A stretch of 64,000 nt of DNA. Origin: Halomonas sp. KG2. Its GTDB lineage: Bacteria > Pseudomonadota > Gammaproteobacteria > Pseudomonadales > Halomonadaceae. Below the pieces are notes generated by a model that saw nothing but the letters and a program-made list of their open reading frames with translations, made no database searches and was not told where the DNA came from. Positions 1 to 8,637 of this stretch are shown piece by piece. The first letter of the stretch is position 1. Each line of letters opens with the position of its first letter. The stretch lies in NCBI GenBank assembly GCA_030440445.1, contig CP098528.1, positions 3,224,001 through 3,288,000 on the forward strand, written 5' to 3'. The position numbers were made by a program, and so were the translations under genes.

Positions 1-213
1 GCGTTTATCCAGCCCGGCAAGCCCCAGCAGAATGCCTATATCGAACGCTACAACCGAACGGTGCGTTACGATTGGCTGGCCCAGTATCTGTTCGACAGCA
101 CCGAAGAAGTCCAAGGTTATGCTACTCGCTGGCTCTGGCACTACAATCACGAACGACCCAATATGGGACTCGGAGGAATCACTCCTCAACAGAAGTTGGC
201 CATGATGGCCTGA
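1..213 (+). CDS. IS3-family transposase OrfB, C-terminal part (partial)
   Basis: The reading frame is open from base 1 and stops with TGA at 211-213. It encodes the last 70 residues of the DDE transposase, including the region around the third catalytic acid (motif [13 protein letters not shown]). The protein equals the C-terminus of the intact OrfB at 26629-27456. The N-terminal part is outside the window, so whether this copy is intact cannot be judged here. Confidence 0.9.
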   Translation, partial: AFIQPGKPQQNAYIERYNRTVRYDWLAQYLFDSTEEVQGYATRWLWHYNHERPNMGLGGITPQQKLAMMA

Positions 214-252
214 GGCCTACTTTTGAAGCCCTCTAAAAATGGGGGGATTACC
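1..252 (+). mobile_element. IS3-family (IS407-group-like) element, right part, cut by window edge
   Basis: These 252 bases match, with no difference that I could find by eye, the right end of the complete element at 26298-27495. They include the orfB 3' end and the terminal repeat ending GGGGGGATTACC at 252. Sequence after 252 is unrelated to the flank of the other copy, so 252 is the element boundary. The copy has inserted into another IS3-family element that continues to about 931. Identity between copies suggests recent transposition. The left end lies outside the window. Confidence 0.9.
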
Positions 253-537
253 CCGATACCCGGGTTTCAAGGCGGTACAGGAGCGATAGCCTGCTTCTTG
301 AAGGAGGCGTTGAACCTGATTCTTCCCGCAGCGGTACCCTTCATCTTGAGCTTCAATCCATAGTTTCCGATAACCGGGCACGCTTTTCATTTTCTTGGCA
401 CGCTCTAGCAAAAAAGACGTGATGCTTTGATGACGCTTTTGCATTTTCCCGGGACGCCGTTGGCGACCTTTCCATCGGTAGTAACCTGATCGAGAGACAC
501 CGAGTACTTCACAAGTTATTGAGAGCGGCCACTGCAA
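253..537 (-). pseudogene. IS3-family OrfB, N-terminal fragment
   Basis: The fragment begins with the region typical of IS3-family OrfB N-termini (WPLSITCEVLGVSRSGYYRW). It reads about 95 residues to the junction with the inserted element at 252/253, after which the frame continues briefly in unrelated IS sequence to a stop. No DDE residues remain here. OrfB is in the -1 frame relative to OrfA. A run of seven A residues near the OrfA end (minus strand, about 600-607) would allow the usual -1 frameshift that makes an OrfAB fusion. Confidence 0.8.
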
Positions 538-566
538 CTGGCGATGGATCTCAATAAAAGCAAATT

Positions 567-884
567 TTACTTGCCGTGCTTGATAAAGTACTCGTCCGCT
601 TTTTTTAAGATTTCAGTCTCCAGCTGGGATCTTCTTAGCTGTTTTTTCAACCTCTTGATTTCATTTTCAAGCTCCTGAACGCTTTTTTCAGGGCCATCAT
701 TGGCAATTTTCTTGTCAGACGATGTGTGATCCATGGTCAACTCCTTGCGCCAACGACTTAATGTATTCGGATGTATACATAGTTTGGCAGCAAGCGCTGT
801 CTGCGTCTGCGGTGAAGAGAGTGACGTTTGCACGGCTTCACGTTTAAACTCATCGGAATACCTGGGGCTACGCTTATATTTCAT
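567..884 (-). CDS. IS3-family transposase OrfA (helix-turn-helix)
   Basis: This 105-residue protein has an N-terminal helix-turn-helix (about residues 8-50, with the motif [10 protein letters not shown] and then LSRWRKEL). A charged leucine-rich coiled coil follows (about 65-100), as expected for the DNA-binding and oligomerisation half of an IS3-family transposase. It appears intact, but its partner orfB is truncated, so the element cannot move by itself. It differs in sequence from the OrfA at 26369-26635, so two IS3 subgroups are present. Confidence 0.88.
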   Translation of the reverse strand: MKYKRSPRYSDEFKREAVQTSLSSPQTQTALAAKLCIHPNTLSRWRKELTMDHTSSDKKIANDGPEKSVQELENEIKRLKKQLRRSQLETEILKKADEYFIKHGK

Positions 885-932
885 AACACCTTCTCTCTGA
901 AAAAGGTGTCTACTTTTTCAGGGGCACTCCAG

Positions 933-1009
933 GTGAGAAGTGAGAAGTGAGAAGTGAGAAGTGAGAAGTGAGAAGTGAGAAGTGAGAAGTGAGAAGTGAG
1001 AAGTGAGAA
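933..1009. repeat. 7-bp tandem repeat, 11 copies of GTGAGAA
   Basis: Eleven perfect head-to-tail copies of GTGAGAA run from 933 to 1009, followed by a degenerate partial copy to about 1014. The array begins two bases after the probable end of the truncated IS and lies just downstream of the cold-shock gene terminator. Perfect copies of a short unit suggest slippage and probable copy-number variation between strains. No coding function is seen. Confidence 0.95.
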
Positions 1010-1038
1010 GTGAACAGGATACCGATTAGATAAAAACG

Positions 1039-1066
1039 AAAAAACCCCGCGAAAGCGGGGTTTTTT
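1039..1066 (-). terminator. Rho-independent terminator of the cold-shock gene
   Basis: A perfect 6-bp GC stem (CCCCGC / GCGGGG) with a four-base loop lies at 1045-1060. Six T follow on the plus strand and six A precede it, so it can terminate in both directions. On the minus strand it lies about 45 bases past the cold-shock stop codon. Confidence 0.9.
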
Positions 1067-1111
1067 AGCATATTAGCGTTAACCGCTAACAGCGAACATC
1101 ATCGTTTCTAA

Positions 1112-1315
1112 TTAAAGAACTTTGATGTTAGAAGCCTGAAGGCCTTTTTTACCCTGAGTCACGTCGAAGGAAACCTTCTGACCGTCTTGCAGAGTTTTGA
1201 AGCCGTCAGCTTGAATTTCAGAGAAATGCGCGAACAGGTCGTCGCCATTGTCGTCCGGAGAAATGAAGCCGAAGCCTTTAGTGTCGTTAAACCACTTAAC
1301 GGTACCAGTTGCCAT
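1112..1315 (-). CDS. Cold-shock protein (CspA family)
   Basis: The 67-residue product is a single cold-shock domain of the usual length. It contains RNP-1 (KGFGFI) and RNP-2 (LFAHFS) motifs and the N-terminal GTVKWFND signature. Such proteins bind single-stranded RNA and DNA and act as RNA chaperones. I chose the ATG at 1315 because it starts the domain exactly and has GAGGA about eight bases upstream; the longer upstream frame has no family support. About 200 bases upstream to 1517 carry no gene and probably hold the promoter and a long 5' leader, which is common for this family. Which csp paralogue it is cannot be told. Confidence 0.95.
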   Translation of the reverse strand: MATGTVKWFNDTKGFGFISPDDNGDDLFAHFSEIQADGFKTLQDGQKVSFDVTQGKKGLQASNIKVL

Positions 1316-1517
1316 GATCGAAATCCTCGATGTAGCTTGATGTAGAGCCGGGTAATACCCGAGTTGCAGTGGGTAGAACAAGAAACTTTCACCAGACTAA
1401 ACGCTTGGGCGTTTCGATACTGCTGACAACGTTCGACTTGCTAACCAACTGCATTCAGCATGCGCTTAACTTAGCCGCACGTCAATACTATAGTTAAAAA
1501 AAATGTCAGGGTGATGA

Positions 1518-3173
1518 CTAGTCCGCTGCCACCATCCACCCTGCTGCTTTCTCAGCAATCATTAAGGTAGGTGAGTTGGTATTACCGCTGGTAATGGTCG
1601 GCATAATACTGGCGTCCACTACTCGCAGACCGCTCACGCCCTTAACACGCAGCTTGGAATCCACCACGGCCCCCGGATCGTCATCGCGGCCCATTTTCGC
1701 CGTCCCAACGGGGTGAAAGATCGTGGTACCGATATCGCCCGCCAATTTGGCCAGCTCTTCGTCGCTTTGATACTGCACCCCAGGCTTAAACTCTTCTGGC
1801 TGATACTTAGCGAATGCCTGCTGCTCGGCAATTCGCCGCGTAACCCGTAATGAGTCTGCCGCCACCTTGCGGTCTTCTTGCGTGCTCAGGTAGTTAGGCT
1901 CAATGGCGGGCGCCGTCTGTGGATCACGGTTTTTGATCCTTACCGAGCCACGGCTTGTGGGGTTAAGGTTGCAGACACTGGCAGTAATCGCCGGGAAGTC
2001 GTGTAACGGCTGGCCAAACGCATCCAGACTTAATGGCTGTACGTGGTACTCGATGTTGGCGTGCTGATACTCGTCAGAACTGCGCGTAAAGATACATAAC
2101 TGAGAAGGCGCCATACTCATCGGCCCCCTACGTTTCAGCACGTATTCCAAACCAATCATGGCTTTACCCAGTAGAGTACTGGCCATGGTATTGAGCGTTT
2201 TTGCCCCTTTCACCTTATAGACAGAACGAATCTGCAAGTGGTCCTGCAAGTTTTCGCCTACGCCAGGTAGCGCTGCCACCACATCAATACCGTGTTGTTG
2301 TAATAGCTCGGGCGCGCCAATACCGGAAAGCTGCAGAATCTGTGGCGAACCGATAGCGCCAGCACTCAGCACAACTTCTTTATTGGCTGTCACGTTGATC
2401 GTTGCGCCTTCACGCAAAAGCTCAGCGCCCGTGCAGCGTGGTTGGCCACCTTGTGGTTCAAATAGCAAACGATTGACGTGGGTAGAGTGCCAGATCGTTA
2501 GGTTGGTGCGTTGCTTGATCGGCCGCAAAAACGCTTTAGAAGTATTCCAGCGCCAGCCATTGCGCTGGTTGACTTCAAAATAGTTAACGCCTTCGTTATC
2601 ACCACGATTGAAATCGTCAGTGCGCGGAATGCCCGCTTGCACCGCCGCCTCAGCAAAATCATCTAGCACTTGCCAGCTTAAGCGCTGTTTTTCGATCCGC
2701 CATTCGCCACCATGACCATGATAACGGCGATGATCGGCATCGCCTTCACCACCTTCATCCAAACGGTGATGGTCTTCGTGTTTCATAAAATCTGGCAAGC
2801 AGTTCTCCCACCGCCAGGCGTCATCGCCGGTCAACTCGGCCCAGTGATCGTAATCGCGTGCCTGACCACGTAGATAAAGCATGCCGTTAATGCTGGAGCA
2901 GCCACCTAGCGTTTTACCCCGGGGGTAAATAAGTGAGCGGCCATTGAGCCCTTTGTCAGGCTCGGTACGAAACAGCCAGTCAGTGCGCGGGTTGTTGATG
3001 CAGTAAAGATAGCCCACCGGAATATGAATCCAGTGGTAGTTATCCGGCCCGCCTGCTTCAATTAGCAACACCTTATTACTTGGGTTAGCACTGAGTCTGT
3101 TAGCCATCAGGCACCCTGCGGTGCCTGCGCCGATCACAATATAATCGAAGTTATTATTAGTAACATGTGACAT
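1518..3173 (-). CDS. dddA: GMC-family FAD alcohol dehydrogenase, probable 3-hydroxypropionate dehydrogenase
   Basis: The 551-residue protein has the N-terminal FAD-binding Rossmann motif (IVIGAGTAGC, about residues 11-20), the GMC signature GKTLGGCSSINGM (about 86-98), and the C-terminal catalytic His (HPVGTAKMG, about 487) with its partner Asn in the TSGNTNSPT stretch. The general family oxidises choline and other alcohols. It lies 26 bases downstream of an acylating semialdehyde dehydrogenase with a divergent LysR gene. That is the arrangement known for 3-hydroxypropionate catabolism (hpdH/mmsA in Pseudomonas; dddA/dddC in Halomonas). I therefore infer oxidation of 3-hydroxypropionate to malonate semialdehyde. 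Choline dehydrogenase is less likely because no betB or betI neighbour is present. The gene symbol rests on context. Confidence 0.75.
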   Translation of the reverse strand: MSHVTNNNFDYIVIGAGTAGCLMANRLSANPSNKVLLIEAGGPDNYHWIHIPVGYLYCINNPRTDWLFRTEPDKGLNGRSLIYPRGKTLGGCSSINGMLYLRGQARDYDHWAELTGDDAWRWENCLPDFMKHEDHHRLDEGGEGDADHRRYHGHGGEWRIEKQRLSWQVLDDFAEAAVQAGIPRTDDFNRGDNEGVNYFEVNQRNGWRWNTSKAFLRPIKQRTNLTIWHSTHVNRLLFEPQGGQPRCTGAELLREGATINVTANKEVVLSAGAIGSPQILQLSGIGAPELLQQHGIDVVAALPGVGENLQDHLQIRSVYKVKGAKTLNTMASTLLGKAMIGLEYVLKRRGPMSMAPSQLCIFTRSSDEYQHANIEYHVQPLSLDAFGQPLHDFPAITASVCNLNPTSRGSVRIKNRDPQTAPAIEPNYLSTQEDRKVAADSLRVTRRIAEQQAFAKYQPEEFKPGVQYQSDEELAKLAGDIGTTIFHPVGTAKMGRDDDPGAVVDSKLRVKGVSGLRVVDASIMPTITSGNTNSPTLMIAEKAAGWMVAAD

Positions 3174-3199
3174 GAACGGGCTCCCGTAACGTAATGGCG

Positions 3200-4711
3200 T
3201 TACTTCGCCGTAGGCATCACAAACTCGGCGCCTGAATCAATAGAGTCTGACCAGCGCTGCATAATGGATTTCTGTTTGGTATAGAAGCGTACGCCCTCTT
3301 CACCATAAGCATGCGTATCGCCAAACAGCGAACGCTTCCAACCGCCGAAACCATGCCACGCCATGGGTACCGGAATGGGCACATTGATGCCGACCATGCC
3401 CACCTGAATACGGCGACCAAATTCCCGCGCAACGCTACCGCTCTCAGTGAAGCAGCTCACTCCGTTACCAAATTCATGGTCATTGATCAGTTGAATGGCA
3501 GTGGCAATATCCGGCACCCGAACACAGACCAACACTGGGCCGAATATCTCTTCTTTATAAATGGTCATCTCGGGGGTGACATGATCAAACAGAGTACCGC
3601 CCATCCAGAAGCCTTCGGCACAGCCGTCGCCGGTTTGCGCGACATCAAATTCACGGCCATCTACCACCAAGTGTGCGCCTTCTTCTACACCTTTATTAAT
3701 GTAACCGGTAATCCGCTCGTGAGCCTGACGGGTGACAATCGGGCCCATTTCCGCATCCAGCTGCATGCCGTCTTTAACCTTCAGCGCCTTGGCACGTTCC
3801 GCCAGTTGAGCCACCACGCCATCCGCCACATCGCCCACCAGCACCGCCACGCTGATTGCCATACAACGTTCGCCCGCCGAGCCATAAGCAGCGCCGATTA
3901 AGGCATCCACCGCTTTATCCAAGTTGGCATCCGGCATCACTACCATATGGTTTTTAGCGCCACCCAGTGCTTGCACCCGCTTACCGTGCTTAGCGCCGCG
4001 CTCGTAAATCAGGTTAGCAATCGGCGTAGAGCCAACAAACGACAACGCCTTAACATCCGGATGGTCGATCAACGCTTCAACGCTGTCTTTATCGCCCTGA
4101 ACCACATTGAACACACCATCCGGCAGACCAGCCTGCTTGAGCAGATCGGCAATCATCAGCGAGGCACTGGGGTCAAGCGGACTAGGCTTAAGAACAAAGG
4201 TGTTACCTGCAGCAATCGCCACGGGGAACATCCACATCGGTACCATGACGGGGAAGTTGAACGGCGTAATGCCAGCCACCACACCCAATGGCTGACGCAT
4301 GGTCCAGTTATCAATACCCGTACTCACCTGCTCGGTATAGTCGCCCTTTAACAACTGAGGAATACCGCAAGCGAATTCAACGACATCAATCCCCCGGGCA
4401 ACTTCGCCCTGGGCATCAGTAAACACTTTGCCATGCTCTTTAGTAATTGCTTCCGCCAATGCATCTTTATGGGCGTTGAGCAGCTCCAAAAACTTGAACA
4501 TTACCCGTGCCCGGCGAATGGGCGGGGTATCGGCCCAAGTAGGAAATGCCGCTTTAGCGGCTTGCACAGCACTATCTACATCGTGTGCAGAGGCAAGCAC
4601 TACGTTTCCGGTGACGTTACCCGTCGCAGGATTAAAGACATTTTGAGAGCGACCCGAGACTCCCTCGTTGATCTGCCCGTTAATGAAATGGTTAATAGCG
4701 GTTGTTGTCAT
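3200..4711 (-). CDS. mmsA: CoA-acylating (methyl)malonate-semialdehyde dehydrogenase
   Basis: The 503-residue enzyme has the usual length and motifs of Mms[14 protein letters not shown] in the NAD site (about 149-161) and the catalytic Cys in SAGERCMA (C283). The hydrolytic general-base Glu is absent at the ELGG position, which reads QALGGAKNH. That absence is characteristic of the CoA-acylating branch, which makes acetyl-CoA or propionyl-CoA from malonate or methylmalonate semialdehyde. ATG at 4711 is preceded by AAAGGTAG. It is first in a two-gene operon with the GMC dehydrogenase and is divergent from a LysR regulator. The alternative role in valine or inositol breakdown is less favoured because no mmsB or iol genes are nearby. 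It corresponds to dddC in Halomonas. Confidence 0.88.
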   Translation of the reverse strand: MTTTAINHFINGQINEGVSGRSQNVFNPATGNVTGNVVLASAHDVDSAVQAAKAAFPTWADTPPIRRARVMFKFLELLNAHKDALAEAITKEHGKVFTDAQGEVARGIDVVEFACGIPQLLKGDYTEQVSTGIDNWTMRQPLGVVAGITPFNFPVMVPMWMFPVAIAAGNTFVLKPSPLDPSASLMIADLLKQAGLPDGVFNVVQGDKDSVEALIDHPDVKALSFVGSTPIANLIYERGAKHGKRVQALGGAKNHMVVMPDANLDKAVDALIGAAYGSAGERCMAISVAVLVGDVADGVVAQLAERAKALKVKDGMQLDAEMGPIVTRQAHERITGYINKGVEEGAHLVVDGREFDVAQTGDGCAEGFWMGGTLFDHVTPEMTIYKEEIFGPVLVCVRVPDIATAIQLINDHEFGNGVSCFTESGSVAREFGRRIQVGMVGINVPIPVPMAWHGFGGWKRSLFGDTHAYGEEGVRFYTKQKSIMQRWSDSIDSGAEFVMPTAK

Positions 4712-4848
4712 TGGGCTACCTTTATAAGCAGATTAAAATAACAAATTAAGTATCGACAGATTAACACGCTCTAAAAGGCAATCAATTGAGTAATCTTTAA
4801 CCTGGATATAAGCTTTACTAATAACATAACAGCAACAGGCGCTCGCTT
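4712..4848. promoter_or_regulatory. Divergent promoter region between mmsA and the LysR gene
   Basis: The 137-bp AT-rich region separates two divergent genes, as expected for a LysR regulator that controls its neighbour. A short palindrome, TCAATTGA, lies near 4782-4789, but I cannot assign a definite LysR box or -35/-10 elements. The call rests mainly on gene arrangement. Confidence 0.45.
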
Positions 4849-5751
4849 ATGCAAGAGAACTCAGCGCTACGGGCATTTGTAGCCGTCGCACGTACTGGAA
4901 GCGTTTCACGGGCAGCTGACCAGCTATGCCTGACTCAACCCGCCGTCAGTCTAAAGTTGAAGCAACTTCAGCAGCACTTAGGGTTAACCCTATTCACCCG
5001 TCGCCCTCAGGGGTTAACGCTAACCGCCGATGGCTATGCGTTATTGCCCGCCGCAGAAAATGCCCTGGCCAGCGCCCTGGCCTTTGAGCAACGCGCTAGC
5101 GCTTTGCACAGCACCCTGCGAGGAAAACTAAAAATCGGCACGATTGTTGACCCGGAATTTATTCGGCTGGGCAAATTTCTCAGCCGATTGATGGCTCGCG
5201 CCCCTCAATTGGAAACCGAGCTGCACCACGGGATGAGTGGCAACGTATTAACGAAAGTAGAGCAAGGCGAACTGGATGTGGGCTTTTTTCTCGCCCCTCC
5301 CGGCGAAGGATCAGGAAGCGAAATCCTTGCTTGGCGTGAGCTGACCCACTTCCACTATCACGTAATTGCCCCAGCAGGCTGGGAAACCAAACTGTTAGAT
5401 ACTCGCTGGGAAGCTCTAGCCAGACTTCCCTGGATAGTCACGCCCTCGGTCTCGGCACACCACCGGCTGCTAGAGCGCGTCCTAACCCCAAGTGGCGCCA
5501 CACCTAATAGGGTTGCCCAAGTAGACCAAGAAGCTTGTATGCTGGATTTAGTACGTGCGGGAGTGGGTCTAAGCTTAGCAAGGGACGCGCTGGCAATGGC
5601 CGAACGCCAGGAAAGCGGTTTGGCTGTAGCCGAAAATGTTCGTCTGCCCTGCGCACTTAGCATGATATGGCGCAAAGAACGTGCCGCGGAGCCGACTATC
5701 AGAGCGGCATTGGATACGTTAGACACAGTATGGCCTTACCGGCTGGGGTAG
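4849..5751 (+). CDS. LysR-family regulator, probable activator of the mmsA/GMC operon
   Basis: The 300-residue protein has a typical LysR layout: an N-terminal winged helix-turn-helix (about residues 5-62, including SRAADQLCLTQPAVSLKLKQL) and a C-terminal periplasmic-binding-like effector domain (about 90-295). It is divergent from mmsA. In Pseudomonas, LysR proteins in this position respond to 3-hydroxypropionate and related C3 or C4 acids; I infer the same here from position only. No terminator was found directly after the stop. Confidence 0.85.
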   Translation: MQENSALRAFVAVARTGSVSRAADQLCLTQPAVSLKLKQLQQHLGLTLFTRRPQGLTLTADGYALLPAAENALASALAFEQRASALHSTLRGKLKIGTIVDPEFIRLGKFLSRLMARAPQLETELHHGMSGNVLTKVEQGELDVGFFLAPPGEGSGSEILAWRELTHFHYHVIAPAGWETKLLDTRWEALARLPWIVTPSVSAHHRLLERVLTPSGATPNRVAQVDQEACMLDLVRAGVGLSLARDALAMAERQESGLAVAENVRLPCALSMIWRKERAAEPTIRAALDTLDTVWPYRLG

Positions 5752-5840
5752 CGAATAGGTTATGTAAGGTATTAGCCAACGTTGCCACTAAGCGACTCGA
5801 CATCGAGCGATAACTCACCACGTCTACTGGAGTGCTTACA

Positions 5841-6476
5841 ATGATTCGATACCACCGTTTTCGCCTCTTATCTCAGCCCTTAACGCTGTTTGTCATAGCG
5901 GCCGCAGGTCTCGCCAGCACGCCACTCCATGCCCAATCCAATACGGAAGCCACTTTTGCTGGCGGCTGTTTTTGGTGCATGGAACCGCCCTACGATAAGC
6001 AGCCCGGCGTCAGCGCCACCATCTCTGGTTATATGGGCGGCGAGCTTGAAAACCCTACCTACGAGCAGATTTCTCGCGGTGGAACTGGCCATGTCGAAGT
6101 GGTGCAAATTGCCTACGATGACAGCCAAATCAGCTACGAACAGCTGCTAGAGATTTTCTGGCGCAATATTGACCCCTTCGCCATAGACCGCCAGTTTTGC
6201 GACAGCGGTGACCAGTACCGCTCAGCAATTTTCTACCATGATGATGAACAACGAGAACTAGCAGAAGCATCCAAAGCTGAAATGGAAGCACGCTTTGACC
6301 AGGCTATAGCGACTGAGATAGCCCCTGCCAGCGAGTTCTGGGAAGCTGAAGAGTATCACCAGGATTACTATGAAAAAAATCCACTGCGCTACCGATTTTA
6401 TCGCTTGAGCTGTGGTCGTGATGATCGCTTGGAAGAAGTATGGGGTGAAGAAGCAGGCGGCCCAACATTTCAGTAG
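5841..6476 (+). CDS. msrA: Peptide methionine sulfoxide reductase MsrA, exported form
   Basis: The 211-residue protein starts with a signal peptide (positively charged N-terminus, hydrophobic core to about residue 25, cleavage probable after LHA-Q). The MsrA domain follows, with the catalytic motif GGCFWCMEPPYDK (C43 is the nucleophile). Conserved EEYHQDYY lies near the C-terminus. It should reduce methionine-S-sulfoxide in periplasmic proteins. I prefer ATG 5841 because GGAG lies eight bases upstream; an in-frame GTG at 5832 would lie inside that site. Most MsrA proteins are cytoplasmic, so export is notable. No msrB is adjacent. Confidence 0.92.
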   Translation: MIRYHRFRLLSQPLTLFVIAAAGLASTPLHAQSNTEATFAGGCFWCMEPPYDKQPGVSATISGYMGGELENPTYEQISRGGTGHVEVVQIAYDDSQISYEQLLEIFWRNIDPFAIDRQFCDSGDQYRSAIFYHDDEQRELAEASKAEMEARFDQAIATEIAPASEFWEAEEYHQDYYEKNPLRYRFYRLSCGRDDRLEEVWGEEAGGPTFQ

Positions 6477-6610
6477 CCCACCATAAACGTGCGAGCTTAA
6501 CGGAACGTTTTTTACCGGTGACTGCCTTAGGGGTAGCGCTTTAGTTAAGACGCTAACAATCAATTTGGGCAAAGCAGCGTTTTTTCTACTAGAGTGGAGA
6601 ATCAGTATTA

Positions 6611-6639
6611 ATAGACCAGTCGGCTAATAGCTGGTCTAT
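6611..6639 (+). terminator. Hairpin upstream of the aldehyde dehydrogenase gene
   Basis: A perfect 9-bp stem (ATAGACCAG / CTGGTCTAT) with an 11-base loop is followed by a short T-rich stretch. It may end msrA transcription or act in the leader of the next gene, whose start is 37 bases downstream. Confidence 0.5.
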
Positions 6640-6676
6640 TCTTTAACGCCCCGTTGATCAAAAGATAGGAGATCTT

Positions 6677-8059
6677 ATGAGCAACAGCATCACAACCGTC
6701 AACCCAACCACCGGCGAAACGCTTGAGACTTATGCGCTAATGGATGCCAGCCATGCCAAGCAGATTGTCGAGGCTAGTCATGAAGCGTTTCTCGACTGGC
6801 GGCTTAAACCACTTGAACAGCGCGCTAAGGTAGTGAAAGCCATTGGCGAGGCGCTTAACGCCAATAAAGAAGAGCTTGCCGAACTGATGGTGAAGGAAAT
6901 GGGCAAGCTACCCAACCAAGCCCGCCAGGAAGTCGAGCTTTGCGCAGGTATATGCGATTACACCGCGAAGCATGGCCCCACTACATTAGCTGACGAAGAG
7001 CGCAACCCCAGCAATGGCGAGCGTGGCATTGTCACTTACTCTCCCATGGGCGTTATCTATGGCATACAGCCGTGGAACTTCCCTGCTTATCAGGTAGTGC
7101 GTTACTCCATCGCCAACATTATGGCGGGTAATAGCGTGCTCCTGAAACATGCTGAGAATGTCACTGGCAGTGGCCTACTGCTCGAAAAAATTTATCGTGA
7201 GGCTGGCCTACCGGAAAACGTTTTCCGCACGATCATTATCTCTCACGATGTATCTGATGAGGTGATTGCACACCAGGCGGTTCGTGGCGTCACGCTTACG
7301 GGCAGTGATGGTGCAGGACGTAAAGTGGCGGCAAAAGCAGCCGAGCACCTGAAAAAAACCGTACTGGAATTGGGCTCAAACGATGCCTATTTGGTGCTGG
7401 ATGATGCCGATCTCGATGTTGCCGTCAAAACCTGCGTCACTGGCCGAGTGTTTAATACCGGACAGACCTGCGTGGCTGCAAAACGCTTCGTGGTGACCGA
7501 TGCCAACTACGAAGCGTTCAAAGAGCGTTTTGTGGAAAAAATGAAGGCGCTGAAAGTAGGCGACCCCAGGGCAGATGACACCGACTTAGGCCCCATGGCG
7601 CGGGTTGACCTACGCGATGCTCTCCACGAGCAGGTGGAACAGAGTGTGCGTAAAGGCGCAAAAATCCTCTGCGGCGGAGAAAAGCCATCTGGTAAAGGCG
7701 CGTTTTACCCAGTGACCGTGCTGGATAACGTGACACCCGGCCAGCCCGCCTACGATGACGAGCTATTCGGACCCGTCGCGGCGCTGATTCGCGCTAAAGA
7801 CGACGAAGACGCCATGCGCATTGCTAATGACAGCCGTTATGGTCTCGGCGGCGGCATCATCTCCAAAGACGTGAAGCGTGCTACTGAACTTGCCAGCAAG
7901 TACTTTGACACCGGCATGGTCTTCATCAATGGCTTTGGCGTTGCCACCCCGGAAATGCCGTTTGGCGGCGTCAAAGATTCCGGTTATGGGCGTGAGCATG
8001 GTGGTTTCGGTATGCTTGAGTTCGTTAACGCAAAATCGGTAATTGTTGTTAAAGAGTGA
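6677..8059 (+). CDS. NAD(P)-dependent aldehyde dehydrogenase, succinate-semialdehyde dehydrogenase-like (Sad/YneI type)
   Basis: The 460-residue ALDH is shorter than most (about 480-500) but matches the Sad/YneI length class. The NAD site motif is IQPWNFPAYQV (about 130-140). The catalytic Glu is E231 in TVLELGSND, and the catalytic Cys is C265 in NTGQTCVAAKRF. The usual LELGG is LELGS here. It probably oxidises succinate semialdehyde or a similar short aldehyde to the acid; the exact substrate cannot be read from sequence. AGGAG lies about six bases before ATG 6677. It stands alone, with a terminator 39 bases after the stop. Confidence 0.85.
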   Translation: MSNSITTVNPTTGETLETYALMDASHAKQIVEASHEAFLDWRLKPLEQRAKVVKAIGEALNANKEELAELMVKEMGKLPNQARQEVELCAGICDYTAKHGPTTLADEERNPSNGERGIVTYSPMGVIYGIQPWNFPAYQVVRYSIANIMAGNSVLLKHAENVTGSGLLLEKIYREAGLPENVFRTIIISHDVSDEVIAHQAVRGVTLTGSDGAGRKVAAKAAEHLKKTVLELGSNDAYLVLDDADLDVAVKTCVTGRVFNTGQTCVAAKRFVVTDANYEAFKERFVEKMKALKVGDPRADDTDLGPMARVDLRDALHEQVEQSVRKGAKILCGGEKPSGKGAFYPVTVLDNVTPGQPAYDDELFGPVAALIRAKDDEDAMRIANDSRYGLGGGIISKDVKRATELASKYFDTGMVFINGFGVATPEMPFGGVKDSGYGREHGGFGMLEFVNAKSVIVVKE

Positions 8060-8097
8060 GGCAGTAAACGCTCAGAATCATAGGTCGTAAAAAGAAC

Positions 8098-8134
8098 GCG
8101 CCATTAGCTTTCAACAGGCTAGCGGCGCTTTTTT
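8098..8134 (+). terminator. Rho-independent terminator between convergent genes
   Basis: An 11-bp stem with two mismatches (GCGCCATTAGC / GCTAGCGGCGC) is followed by six T. An A-run on the left side could serve the opposing pgpA transcript as well. Confidence 0.85.
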
Positions 8135-8148
8135 GTTGCTGATATCTT

Positions 8149-8637
8149 TTATGGGTTCAAACGTTGCTCAGAGGCTCCGCGCTGCCAAAATTTCAGTATT
8201 AGTGCCATCACTACCCACGTCACTAACGCCGCAATAACATCATCTAACACAATTCCAAAGCCACCCTGCACATACTCTGCCAAATGAATTGGCGGCGGCT
8301 TCAGCGAATCAAAGAGGCGATAAATAACGAATGCCAACGCCATTACCAGTGGATGGCGTGCCGCTTGTAGCCCAATAACCGCTAACGGGAACGCCAAGTA
8401 CTCATCAGCAACAATGCTGCCATGATCTAATCCTGCGTAGTGCCACGCAGCGACGTGACAAATCGGCACTGCAAGTACCAGCAGAACAGCGATGACAGCG
8501 CCCTGCTGTACCAACGGTCGGCTTAACAACCACCATGCTAAGGGAATGCCCAGCAGCGAACCTACCGTACCCGGCGCGACTGGCGCTAGCCCCAGCCCAA
8601 AGCCGGTGGCTAGCCAAAAATTAAGTGTATCTAGCAT
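8149..8637 (-). CDS. pgpA: Phosphatidylglycerophosphatase A
   Basis: This 162-residue membrane protein has the PgpA family marks: GLGLAPVAPGTVGSL near the N-terminus, an acidic SIVADEY motif (about 74-80), YRLFDSLKPPPI (about 107-118) and GGFGIVLDDVIAAL (about 127-140). It would dephosphorylate phosphatidylglycerophosphate to phosphatidylglycerol at the inner membrane. Its ATG shares one base with the stop of the upstream gene (TAATG), suggesting translational coupling. In many gammaproteobacteria pgpA follows thiL; here it follows a TerB-like gene instead. Confidence 0.93.
   Translation of the reverse strand: MLDTLNFWLATGFGLGLAPVAPGTVGSLLGIPLAWWLLSRPLVQQGAVIAVLLVLAVPICHVAAWHYAGLDHGSIVADEYLAFPLAVIGLQAARHPLVMALAFVIYRLFDSLKPPPIHLAEYVQGGFGIVLDDVIAALVTWVVMALILKFWQRGASEQRLNP

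Larger units (their letters stand above)
253..931 (-). mobile_element. Second IS3-family element, truncated by insertion of the first
   Basis: A different IS3-family element lies on the minus strand. It has an orfA (567-884), the start of orfB (253-537), and a probable outer end near 931, where the minus strand begins TGGAGTGCCCCTGAAAAAG, with the TG start typical of IS3-family ends. Its orfB is cut at 252/253 by the IS407-like copy. The rest of orfB and the other end, if still present, would lie left of the window. The outer end sits directly beside a 7-bp tandem repeat. Confidence 0.8.

Noticed and set aside
933..1009. CRISPR array
   Set aside because: The 7-bp units are directly adjacent without spacers. 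It is a simple tandem repeat.
3311..3901. Open frame of 196 codons on the plus strand
   Set aside because: It is antisense to mmsA and has no family features. It arises from the codon bias of the real gene.
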